From contig JAOBWK010000105.1 in assembly GCA_025463305.1 (NCBI GenBank), positions 62,001 to 126,000 of the forward strand: DNA of 64,000 nt. The letters run 5' to 3'. Positions 41,792 through 49,332 of this stretch are shown piece after piece. This DNA is from Ilumatobacteraceae bacterium (GTDB lineage Bacteria; Actinomycetota; Acidimicrobiia; Acidimicrobiales; Ilumatobacteraceae). How positions within the stretch are numbered: the stretch's first letter is position 1; each line of letters starts with the position of its first letter. The notes below the pieces were generated by a model. It did no database searches and was not told the DNA's origin. It saw nothing but the letters and a program-made list of their open reading frames with translations. A program made the translations under genes and the position numbers.

Positions 41792-42334
41792 ATGAGCGAA
41801 GCACCGTCCGACAACCCCCGGCGCGACGGCGTCGAACCGATCTTCCGACACATGGACGACGACGACATGGGCTGGCGCAACGTCAAGGCCCAGCGCAACG
41901 CAGACGGCACCGAGGTGTTCGTGCGCGAGAAGTGGTTCGCGTTCTCGAACGAGCCGCAGTACCTGTCGCTCTACGCCGAGTACGACCCGGGGATGGTGGT
42001 GCGGCGGCACGGCCACTTCAGCCCGCACATCGTGTTCGTCATCAAGGGCTCGGCGACGTTCGGCGATCGTGACTGCCCGGCGGGCACGCACATCGAGCTG
42101 CCGTTCGGCGCGGCGTTCGGACCCGTCGTGGCAGGTCCCGACGGCGTCACGTTCTTCGAGGTGATGCTCGGCGATCCGCGCAGCTGGGGTGATCAGCCGG
42201 AGCTGTTCCAGCAGGCCCTCGCCGCGCAGGGGGCGACGGCACTGCCCGACCCGCCGCTCGACTACCCGGAGTGGCTCCAGGACCTGCGCACCCATTGGGC
42301 GGGCGCGGCCGTCGAGCACGCCGACGAGGGTTAG
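41792..42334 (+). CDS. Cupin-fold protein
   Basis: 180 residues, single cupin barrel. SLYAEYDPGMVVRRHGHFSPHIVFVIKGSATFGDRDCPAGTHIELPFGAAFGPVVAGPDGVTFFEVM contains two conserved cupin motifs with HGH...H and a later acidic residue as metal ligands. A polar N-terminus and a C-terminal helix extend it. It may be a dioxygenase or a sugar-binding protein; the substrate is unknown. It converges with the MarR gene (4-base overlap of the ends) and diverges from the P450. Confidence 0.78.
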   Translation: MSEAPSDNPRRDGVEPIFRHMDDDDMGWRNVKAQRNADGTEVFVREKWFAFSNEPQYLSLYAEYDPGMVVRRHGHFSPHIVFVIKGSATFGDRDCPAGTHIELPFGAAFGPVVAGPDGVTFFEVMLGDPRSWGDQPELFQQALAAQGATALPDPPLDYPEWLQDLRTHWAGAAVEHADEG

Positions 42335-42852
42335 TCCGCGACCGCAACCTCGACATCGGCAGCCGCCTCGGCGGCGCCCGGGCAATCGCTCGGCAGCGGT
42401 GGCTCGCCGAGCGCCGCCAGCACGGTGCTGGTGATCCCGCTCAACGCGGTGAGCTGCCCATCGTCGAGGAGGTCGATGAACCAGCGGCGCACATCGGCGA
42501 CGTGCAGCGGTGCGGCCTCGCGGATGGCCGCTGATCCCGTCTCGGTGATGGCGATGAACGCGCCCCTCGCGTCGGTGGGGCACTCCTGGCGCTCGATCAT
42601 CCCGCGGCGCTCCATCCGGGTGAGCTGGTGCGACAACCGGCTCTTCTCCCACTGCAGATCGCGGGCCAGCTGGAACGCACGCATCCTGCCGCCCTCGGTC
42701 TCCGACAGCGAGGCGAGCACCGCGTAGTCGCCCTCGGAGATGCCGGACTCGCCGGCCAGGCTGCGGTTCAGCTTCGCGAACAGCTGCGCCTGCATCTGCA
42801 GGAACCCGCGCCACACCGCCTGCTCGCGGTCGTCGAGCCATCTGCCGGACAT
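42331..42852 (-). CDS. MarR-family transcriptional regulator
   Basis: 173 residues. The winged helix spans about 30-115 with GISEGDYAVLASLSETEGGRMRAFQLARDLQWEKSRLSHQLTRMERRGMIERQECPTDARGAFIAITETG. It lacks the N-terminal redox Cys of OhrR, so it is not an obvious peroxide sensor. ATG 42852 is seven bases after TAGGAT, part of a 23-base inverted repeat shared with the divergent Dyp-peroxidase gene, its most likely target. Confidence 0.9.
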   Translation of the reverse strand: MSGRWLDDREQAVWRGFLQMQAQLFAKLNRSLAGESGISEGDYAVLASLSETEGGRMRAFQLARDLQWEKSRLSHQLTRMERRGMIERQECPTDARGAFIAITETGSAAIREAAPLHVADVRRWFIDLLDDGQLTALSGITSTVLAALGEPPLPSDCPGAAEAAADVEVAVAD

Positions 42853-42858
42853 GCCCCT

Positions 42859-42881
42859 GATCCTACGCGAGCATTAGGATC
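42859..42881. promoter_or_regulatory. MarR operator: perfect inverted repeat with a -10 in each arm
   Basis: GATCCTA-N9-TAGGATC. The right arm reads TAGGAT toward the peroxidase. The left arm, on the minus strand, reads TAGGAT ending seven bases before the MarR ATG. A dimer bound here would cover both -10 boxes. It could also be just two face-to-face -10 elements; the exact match of the flanking C favours an operator. Confidence 0.6.
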
Positions 42882-42928
42882 GACGATGTCGAACCCGACA
42901 CCCGAACCCGACAACGGAGCAGTTCCCA

Positions 42929-43846
42929 ATGCCCAACCCGCAGCATGCAATCCTCACCAACCTCGCCAAGTACCAGTGGTACACCCACCTCAGTCGCACC
43001 GAGGGCGCCGATCTCGGCGTCATCAAGGCCGCCATCCGCGATGCTCGCGCTGCCGGTTCGCAGACCGGCGTCACCGCCGTGGTCAACGTCTGCTTCCTCT
43101 TCGGCCCCACCCTGCTGGCCGACCTCACCGACGACATCCCCGAAGACTTCCAGCCCTACCCGGGCTACGAGTCGCCCGATGGCAAGGTCGCCAAGGGCAC
43201 CCAGGAGGAGCTGCTCCTCTGGGTCCACTCCGATGACAAGGACCTCTGCTGGGAGACCCAGTTCAACTTCCGCAACGCCGTCGCCGGCCACATGACCGTC
43301 GCCCGTGAGACGCCCACGTTCATCTACCGCAACAGCCTCGACCTCACCGGCTTCATCGACGGCACCGGCAATCCCGAGCCCGAGCACCAGTACGACCGCG
43401 GCATCATCCCCGACGGCCAGCCGGGCGCCGGCGGCTCGTTCTGCATCGCCCAGCGTTGGGTGCACGACCTGAAGTACTTCAACTCGCTCCCCATCGAGGG
43501 CCAGGAGAACACCTTCGGTCGCAGCAAGCCCGACTCCACCAAGCTCGCCGTCCAGGTGCCCACGTCGCACCTCAAGCACGTCGAGCTGCGCGAGGGCGAG
43601 ACCGCCGACGAGAGCACGCCGAAGCGTGGCGAGATGGTCCGCCGCTCCACCCCGTATGCGTTCCACGACGGCACCGTCGGCCTCTACTTCATGGGCTTCT
43701 GCAAGACCCAGGCCCCGCTGCGCGAACGCATGGAGGCGATGTACGGCCACAATGGTCACGAGCGCGACGCCATCACCGACTACAGCACGCCGGCCTCCGG
43801 CTCGTACTACTTCGCACCGTCGGCGGAGCTGCTCGAGACCTTCTGA
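42929..43846 (+). CDS. Dye-decolorizing (Dyp-type) heme peroxidase
   Basis: 305 residues, YfeX-like size. The family signature GFIDGTGNP carries the catalytic Asp, TSHLKHVELREG the proximal heme His, and RRSTPYAFHDGTVGLYFMGFCKT the distal Arg region. There is no Tat signal, so it is cytoplasmic or an encapsulin cargo; no encapsulin gene is present. It oxidises aromatic substrates with H2O2. A 40-base leader with GGAG precedes ATG 42929. It is divergent from a MarR gene with a shared operator. Confidence 0.92.
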   Translation: MPNPQHAILTNLAKYQWYTHLSRTEGADLGVIKAAIRDARAAGSQTGVTAVVNVCFLFGPTLLADLTDDIPEDFQPYPGYESPDGKVAKGTQEELLLWVHSDDKDLCWETQFNFRNAVAGHMTVARETPTFIYRNSLDLTGFIDGTGNPEPEHQYDRGIIPDGQPGAGGSFCIAQRWVHDLKYFNSLPIEGQENTFGRSKPDSTKLAVQVPTSHLKHVELREGETADESTPKRGEMVRRSTPYAFHDGTVGLYFMGFCKTQAPLRERMEAMYGHNGHERDAITDYSTPASGSYYFAPSAELLETF

Positions 43847-43883
43847 TCTCGATCCGCGCCCGCGCGGCCCGATCCACTCCGGA

Positions 43884-43930
43884 CACTGGGGACACATCGG
43901 CTGGACGTTCCAGCGGATGTGTCCCCAGTG
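43884..43930. terminator. Large two-part palindrome, bidirectional terminator
   Basis: Outer arms CACTGGGGACACATC and GATGTGTCCCCAGTG (15 of 15 paired), a single G-G mismatch, inner arms GCTGGA/TCCAGC and a CGT loop. It lies between the convergent Dyp-peroxidase and M6 protease genes, 37 and 6 bases from their stops. There is no T-run, as is common for GC-rich actinobacteria. Confidence 0.65.
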
Positions 43931-43936
43931 ACGCGT

Positions 43937-45060
43937 CTACGGGGAGAACGATCCGCTGAGGTCGACCGCGAAGTCGGCCCCGGACTGGGTGAACAGGCAC
44001 ACCGTGCCGCCTGTGCCGACCTTGACGACGACGAGGTTCGGCGCGGTCGAGCCCTGGACGAGGTTGAGGTTCGACGCGGTCGGTCGCGCCGAGCCGCACG
44101 GATACACCGTCACGTAGCCGTTGCCGGTGGCGCCGATGCCCGTCACGTTGAGCACGACGGCGCCGGTGCCCGCCAGGTGGGCGGCGTCCACGGCAGTGAC
44201 CGTGACGGTCTGCCCGGGCGTCGGCTTGACGCCGGTGTAGCCGACCGTGGGCGGACGGGTGTCGAGCAGACGGACGGGGGTGATCGCGGTGAACGTCGAC
44301 CCGGCCGTGAAGTACGCGCTGACGTCGGCGAGGAGATCGGCGCCCGACTGGGTGAACAGGCAGACGGTGCCCGCGGCGCTGAGCTTGACCACGACGAGGT
44401 TGGGTTCGGTGGCGCCCTTGACGAGGTTGAGGTTCGAGGCCGTCGGCCGGGCCTGGTCACACGGCCACGCTGTGACGTATCCGTCGCCCGTTGCTCCGAC
44501 GCCGGTCACGTTGAGCACCACCGCACTCGACGACGCCGGCACCTCGGTCGCCCCGGCCCCGGTCACCTGGAGCGTGACGGTCTGGCCGGCCACCGGTGTC
44601 GGGCCGGAGTAGCCGATGGGGTTTGGCGAGCGGGTGTCGAGCAACCGCTCCGGCTGCACCGACACGACCGAGCTGCCGGCCGTGAAGTAGCCGCTGACGT
44701 CGGCGACGAGATCCGCGCCGGACTGGGTGTAGAGGCACACCGCGCCGCCTGTGCCGAGCTTGGTGATCACCAGGTTCGGCGCCGTCCCACCCTTGACGAG
44801 GTTGAGGTTCGACGCCGTCGGCCGCGTGCTGCCGCACGGGTAGACGGTGACGTAGCCGTCGTCGGTCGCATCGACCCCCGTGACGTTCAACGCCACCGCC
44901 GCCGCCGTGCCGGGCACGTTCGCCGTTCCCCGGCCCGACACCTGCAGCGTCACCGTCTGCCCCGCCGCCGGCTTCGGGCCGGTGTAGCCGATCTGGCCCA
45001 CCGAGGCCCGCGTCTCCAGCAACCGCTCCGGCTGCACGGCGACGAACGTCGAGCCGCCCG
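43937..45060 (-). repeat. Three tandem coding repeats in the M6 protease
   Basis: Units at about 44685-45060, 44310-44684 and 43937-44309 encode roughly 125-residue copies of one domain. By eye two thirds or more of positions are identical, mostly in the second half of each unit (GYVTVYPC, RPTASNLNLV, PNLVVVK, VCLFTQSGAD). The similarity holds at DNA level too, so unequal crossing-over could change the copy number. Confidence 0.8.
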
Positions 45061-46474
45061 TCTGGGTGGGCGTCGTCGTCGGAGTCGTGGTGGCCGGCGC
45101 TGTGGTGGTGGTCGTGGTCGTCGTGGTCGTGGTCGTGGTCGGCGGCACATACGGGTGCGGCACCGTCACCGTGATCCCGAGGTTGCCGCCGACGGTGCTG
45201 CTGTTGACCTTGATCGTCACGCCGGAGGTGTTGTCGGTGTACGTGTCCGGCTTGGGGAACCGGCCGGCGTCGAACGTCGCCCGGTAGAGCGGGCCACAGT
45301 GGAGCGCGTCGTACGATGTGCTGTTCGTGTCGTCCACCTGCCCTGGGATCACCCGGACGGGTCCGGCCCCGGTGTTCACGGATGCATCGACGGTGTAGAT
45401 GAGCAGCCCGGTGTCGCAGAGGTTGGTGTCCTCGTTGATCTGCTGGCGGTTCTCGGCGACGATGGCCGTGGTCGCGCTCGTGCGGATCGCGACGGCCTTG
45501 ACCGTGCCGTCGTTGTGGGGCACGTTCTCGAGCGGCGACAGTGTGTAGGTCCCGCCGGTGCTGACGCACGGCACCTGGCTGGCAGGGAGCCAGCCGAGGT
45601 GCAGTCGTTGCCACGCCACCAACCCCGTTGCGGGCGAGATGTTGTCCATGTGGTCCCACGGACCGACGAAGCGATGGGTGGTGTCGAAGTTGGACACGTT
45701 GTCGAACGAGTACAGGTCGGGCAGCCCGAGCGTGTGCTGGGTCTCGTGGGCGAACACCGACGAGGCGTAGTCGGCAACGCCGGTGTAGCGCACGTCGTGG
45801 CCGATCGTCGCGCCCGCGGGGATGGGCGTGTGTCCCGTGACCGTGATCGGTGCTCCGCTGCCGCCGATGTAGGCCTGAGACGACGGGAACTCCGCAGACG
45901 CTGAGTCTGCGGCGACGACGTAGAGCAGGTCGGCGTTGTTGAACAGCGCGTTGGCATCCTGTGGCGTCATCAGGTTGAGCGCATGCACCACCGCCTCGTT
46001 CATGTACGTCAGCTGCTTCGGGCCGGTGATCGACGTGAACCCATACGAAGAGGCGATGCCATCCATGCGCAGCCACGGCGCGCCCGGCATCGTCGAGACG
46101 CTCACGTGGAACGCTCCGTATGACACGCGGTCCTCCCATGTGTCGGCCTTGGTGACCATGCTGTTCTCCAGCGTCGTCGTGTTCTCCGCGCCGGGACTGT
46201 CGCTGAAGTCGACGAACAGCATCACGGCCTTGAGTGTTCGGTTCGCCGGAGGGAGTCCCTGCGACGCCTGCACGCCGGTGCCGGTCAACGCGCCGAAACG
46301 GCCGGGGCCGCTGGGATCCGTCAGTGCGCAGTCCGAGCTGACGCCAGCGTTCGCCGTTCCGCCGGGTACGGCGACGCTGCCGATCGCGGCCACCGCGCCG
46401 ACCGACGCGACCAATGCCAGCACCACACCGATGCGGCCGAGCGATCGGCCGCCCGTCCCTGTTGTCCCATCCAC
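43937..46474 (-). CDS. Secreted M6-family metalloprotease with three C-terminal repeats
   Basis: 845 residues from GTG 46474. A signal anchor/peptide (GRIGVVLALVASVGAVAAIGSVAVPGG) is followed by an M6 (immune inhibitor A-like) catalytic domain with HETQHTLGLPDLY, the zinc-binding HExxH form, and VGPWDHMDNIS after it. A poly-Thr/Pro linker near residues 443-470 leads to three tandem repeats of about 125 residues starting with VQPERLLETR, VQPERLLDTR and TPVRLLDTR. Each repeat has NLNLV(K/Q)G, two conserved Cys and the ending SGADLVADVSGYF. The repeats are probably cell-surface or substrate-binding domains. TACTCT six bases before GTG suggests a leaderless mRNA. Confidence 0.88.
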   Translation of the reverse strand: MDGTTGTGGRSLGRIGVVLALVASVGAVAAIGSVAVPGGTANAGVSSDCALTDPSGPGRFGALTGTGVQASQGLPPANRTLKAVMLFVDFSDSPGAENTTTLENSMVTKADTWEDRVSYGAFHVSVSTMPGAPWLRMDGIASSYGFTSITGPKQLTYMNEAVVHALNLMTPQDANALFNNADLLYVVAADSASAEFPSSQAYIGGSGAPITVTGHTPIPAGATIGHDVRYTGVADYASSVFAHETQHTLGLPDLYSFDNVSNFDTTHRFVGPWDHMDNISPATGLVAWQRLHLGWLPASQVPCVSTGGTYTLSPLENVPHNDGTVKAVAIRTSATTAIVAENRQQINEDTNLCDTGLLIYTVDASVNTGAGPVRVIPGQVDDTNSTSYDALHCGPLYRATFDAGRFPKPDTYTDNTSGVTIKVNSSTVGGNLGITVTVPHPYVPPTTTTTTTTTTTTTAPATTTPTTTPTQTGGSTFVAVQPERLLETRASVGQIGYTGPKPAAGQTVTLQVSGRGTANVPGTAAAVALNVTGVDATDDGYVTVYPCGSTRPTASNLNLVKGGTAPNLVITKLGTGGAVCLYTQSGADLVADVSGYFTAGSSVVSVQPERLLDTRSPNPIGYSGPTPVAGQTVTLQVTGAGATEVPASSSAVVLNVTGVGATGDGYVTAWPCDQARPTASNLNLVKGATEPNLVVVKLSAAGTVCLFTQSGADLLADVSAYFTAGSTFTAITPVRLLDTRPPTVGYTGVKPTPGQTVTVTAVDAAHLAGTGAVVLNVTGIGATGNGYVTVYPCGSARPTASNLNLVQGSTAPNLVVVKVGTGGTVCLFTQSGADFAVDLSGSFSP

Positions 46475-46480
46475 CGCCGA

Positions 46481-46486
46481 AGAGTA
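46481..46486 (-). promoter_or_regulatory. Putative -10 of the M6 protease gene
   Basis: TACTCT on the minus strand, six bases before GTG 46474; leaderless layout. Confidence 0.42.
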
Positions 46487-46547
46487 CCGCTCCGCCCGAT
46501 GGCGCTCGGACGCGGCTCGGAGGGCAGCGCAGCGGCCGCTCGCGCCG

Positions 46548-48173
46548 TCAGGCGGTGTGGACGGTGTGGCCGCCGACGATGGTGCGGACCACCCTCGCCG
46601 TGAGGAGCGACTCGGGCGCGGCGGTGAACGGGTCGCTGTCGAGCACGATGAGGTCGGCGAACGTGCCGGGGCGGATCGTGCCGACGTGGTCCTCGGCGAA
46701 GCTCGCCCATGCGGCGTCTCGGGTGGCGTGGACCACCGCCTGCTCCAGTGGCAGCGCGTTGTCGGGCCGGTGCGGCGGGATGGTGCTGTCGCTGGGCAAC
46801 TTGCGGGTGGCGGCGATGTACATGTTGTGCAGTGGGTAGTGCGGCGCGGTCGGCGTGTCGCTGCCGAACGCCAGGGTGGTGCCGGCGTCGAGGAACTCGC
46901 GCCACGCGAAGCCACGATCGGCCCGTGCGTCACCGAGCATCGCCATCCAGTTGGCCAGCCCGGCGGGGTCGGCGTGCGCCGGCTGCATGCTCGCGGTGAT
47001 GCCGAGCGCGGCGAGCCGGCCGACGTCGGCCTCGTCGGCGTACTCGAGGTGCTCGATGCGGTGCCGGCGCGCAGCCGTTGCGGCGATGCCGTTGACGATG
47101 CCGGCGTGCTCGAACGCATCGATCGCGTTGCGCACCGCCTGGTCGCCGATCGCGTGGAGGGCGATCTGGAGGCCGGCCGCGTCGGCCGCCGTGACCACCG
47201 GCTGCAGCGCGTCCAGGTCCCAGATGCCCGGGTCGTTCGTGCCATTGGCGTAGGGGTTGATCAGCGCGGCCGTGCACCCGTCGATCGTGCCGTCGACGAT
47301 GATCTTGATGCCGATCACGCGCAGCCGTGGGGACGGCTGCTCGGCGAGTCGAGCGACGAGCCGCACCACTCGATCGACCTGTGCGGCCTCGGTGACCGGA
47401 TCGCCCGTGCGATGGATCAGCCAGTGGCCGACGACGCGCACGCTGAGCGCGCCGGCCGTCTCCGCGCGTTGCATCGCGCCGAGCATGTCGCCGTCGAGGG
47501 CCATGTCGACGGCCGTGGTGACGCCGGCCGCGTTGTACGCATCGAGCGCGGCGCGCAGGTAGCCGTCGCGAGTGGCGTCGTCGACGTCGGCGAGCATCGG
47601 CCACACCATGTTCACGCTCGCGTTCTCGAGCAGGTGGCCGGTGGCCTCGCCGGTGACGGGGTCGCGCACGATCCGCCCGCCGATCGGGTCCGGCGTGTCG
47701 GCGGTGATGCCGAGCTCCTCCAGGGCACGCGTGTTGACCCAGTTCGAGTGGAGGTCGCTCGCCTCCGTGTAGATCGGCCGGTCGGTGGAGACCGCGTCGA
47801 GCATCTGTCGCGTCGGCACGCCGTCGGGCACCGCCCAGTAGCCCCAGCCGAGCCCGAGGATGCGTGGCGCGTCCGGGCGCGCGTCGGCCCACTCGCGCAG
47901 CCGCCGTTGCACCTCGGGCAGGTCCTTGGCCGTGCGCAGCGGCGCCTGCAGCAGCGCATCGCCGGTCATGCCGAGGTGCGAGTGGGCATCGACGAACCCG
48001 GGCAGGACCACGCCCGTGCCGACGTCGGTCAGCACCGCATCGGGACCGGCGGCGGCCACGACGTCGGCCAGGTCGCCGACGCGCTTGATGTGCTCACCCT
48101 CGATGGCGACGGCCTCGGCCCACAGCCGCTCGGGATCCGACGTGAACACGCGACCGTGGATGACTTCGATCAT
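46548..48173 (-). CDS. YtcJ-like metal-dependent amidohydrolase
   Basis: 541 residues of the amidohydrolase-3 family. Metal motifs are DAHSHLG, a carboxylated-lysine candidate in IGIKIIVDG, HAIGD, HRIEH and GSDTP. VNTRALEELGI and GTIDGCTAALINPYAN are family hallmarks. Relatives hydrolyse N-substituted formamides, amides or cyclic imides; the substrate is not predictable. TACTGT six bases before ATG 48173 suggests its own leaderless promoter. It is 37 bases downstream of a TetR gene on the same strand, so it might also be read through from there. Confidence 0.88.
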   Translation of the reverse strand: MIEVIHGRVFTSDPERLWAEAVAIEGEHIKRVGDLADVVAAAGPDAVLTDVGTGVVLPGFVDAHSHLGMTGDALLQAPLRTAKDLPEVQRRLREWADARPDAPRILGLGWGYWAVPDGVPTRQMLDAVSTDRPIYTEASDLHSNWVNTRALEELGITADTPDPIGGRIVRDPVTGEATGHLLENASVNMVWPMLADVDDATRDGYLRAALDAYNAAGVTTAVDMALDGDMLGAMQRAETAGALSVRVVGHWLIHRTGDPVTEAAQVDRVVRLVARLAEQPSPRLRVIGIKIIVDGTIDGCTAALINPYANGTNDPGIWDLDALQPVVTAADAAGLQIALHAIGDQAVRNAIDAFEHAGIVNGIAATAARRHRIEHLEYADEADVGRLAALGITASMQPAHADPAGLANWMAMLGDARADRGFAWREFLDAGTTLAFGSDTPTAPHYPLHNMYIAATRKLPSDSTIPPHRPDNALPLEQAVVHATRDAAWASFAEDHVGTIRPGTFADLIVLDSDPFTAAPESLLTARVVRTIVGGHTVHTA

Positions 48174-48179
48174 CGGGTC

Positions 48180-48185
48180 ACAGTA
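48180..48185 (-). promoter_or_regulatory. Putative -10 of the amidohydrolase gene
   Basis: TACTGT on the minus strand, six bases before ATG 48173; leaderless layout. Confidence 0.42.
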
Positions 48186-48210
48186 TTCGCCGCCGTGGAC
48201 GGGGCGCGGT

Positions 48211-48801
48211 TCATCGTGACAGCAGCTCCGTGAACCGCTGCATGGCCGCGTCGACCTCCTCGCGCTCGCCCGTCGCGAGCACGTCGAGCAGCAGCCCGCG
48301 GGCGACGGCGACGGCCAACCTGGCGTCGATCCGCGCCCGGTCCGCCGGCGCGCCGCGCGCCTCGAACATCGCCGCCATCGGGCGCACCCAGCTGTCGACG
48401 ATGTCGTCGAGCAGTGGGGTGGCCCACGTGCGGTGCTGCAGCGCCTGCCCGTAGACCTCGAAGAACAGCCGCTCGTGGCGCTGCACGGCGGGATCGTTGA
48501 GGCTCTCCCAGAACCGCCGCCCCAACGTCTCCATCGCCGCCGCGGGATCGTCGGCGTCCGCGAGCGTCGTCACCTCCAATTGACCGAGCGTGTCGCGCTG
48601 GCGGGCCTCGACCCGGCGCACCACCTCGACGAGCAAGCCCTCCTTCGAGCCGAAGTGGTGGATCAGCATGCGGTGGCTCGTGCCGAGTGCGACCGCCAGC
48701 TGACGCAGGCTGGTGTCGGCCAGCCCGTGCTCGGCGCCGTGCTCGACGGCCGCATCGATCAGCCGCTCTCGCGGCGACACCGAACTGGGTTGCGCGGCCA
48801 T
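48211..48801 (-). CDS. TetR-family transcriptional regulator
   Basis: 196 residues. HTH at about 10-55 (RERLIDAAVEHGAEHGLADTSLRQLAVALGTSHRMLIHHFGSKEGLLVEVV), then a helical ligand domain. Its ATG lies at the edge of an 18-base palindrome, and TACCAT seven bases upstream (48809-48814, minus) is a leaderless -10 inside it. Divergent from a small SRPBCC protein that it probably controls; the amidohydrolase downstream may be co-regulated. Confidence 0.9.
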   Translation of the reverse strand: MAAQPSSVSPRERLIDAAVEHGAEHGLADTSLRQLAVALGTSHRMLIHHFGSKEGLLVEVVRRVEARQRDTLGQLEVTTLADADDPAAAMETLGRRFWESLNDPAVQRHERLFFEVYGQALQHRTWATPLLDDIVDSWVRPMAAMFEARGAPADRARIDARLAVAVARGLLLDVLATGEREEVDAAMQRFTELLSR

Positions 48802-48817
48802 GTACCAAATGGTACAT
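48800..48817. promoter_or_regulatory. TetR operator palindrome
   Basis: ATGTACCA-AA-TGGTACAT, eight matched bases on each side. It overlaps the TetR start codon and -10 and lies 8 bases from the divergent SRPBCC start (48826), so one bound dimer would block both genes. Confidence 0.7.
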
Positions 48818-48825
48818 CTAGAGTC

Positions 48826-49248
48826 ATGCGAGTCGAGAACACCTTTCACATCAACGCATCGCCCGACGTCGTCTGGCCGATCATCGCCGACGTCGCGACG
48901 TGGTCGTCGTGGACGAAGTCGATCACCTCCGTGCACCTGCTCGACAGCGGTCCGTTCGCGGTCGGCACCAAGGCCGAGGTGCGTCAGCCGGGCATGCCGG
49001 CGGCGACGTGGACGGTGACCGAGCTCGTGCCCGGCGAGTCGTTCACCTGGCAGGCCAACAACACCGGTCTGGTGTCCACGGGCGTGCACAGCGTGCGCGC
49101 CGCGGCCGACGGGGGCGCGGACGCCACGCTGGTGTTCGAGCAGCGGGGGGCGCTCGCGTGGCTGATGGCGCTGCTGTTCGGCGGCAAGTGCCGTCGATTC
49201 GTGCAGATGGAAGCGGATGGGTTGACGCAGCGCAGCGAGGCGTCGTAA
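48826..49248 (+). CDS. SRPBCC-family (START-like) protein
   Basis: 140 residues. MRVENTFHINASPDVVWPIIADVATWSSWTKSI and GTKAEVRQPGMPAATWTVTELVPGESFTW are characteristic of the polyketide cyclase/dehydrase-like START fold. It binds a hydrophobic ligand. Gene and divergent TetR regulator share one operator, so its ligand may also be the TetR inducer. It shows only fold-level resemblance to the SRPBCC protein at 27.8 kb. Confidence 0.8.
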   Translation: MRVENTFHINASPDVVWPIIADVATWSSWTKSITSVHLLDSGPFAVGTKAEVRQPGMPAATWTVTELVPGESFTWQANNTGLVSTGVHSVRAAADGGADATLVFEQRGALAWLMALLFGGKCRRFVQMEADGLTQRSEAS

Positions 49249-49332
49249 CGGATCGCGCTCGTCATCCGACGATCGTGTGCCGAGAAGTATGGTGACACTC
49301 GGCCCGGACGGCCGGATGGAAGGATGCGCAGC

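Noticed and set aside
45066..45146. Poly-Thr coding microsatellite in the protease gene as a phase-variation tract
   Set aside because: The repeat unit is three bases, so slippage would change linker length but not the reading frame.
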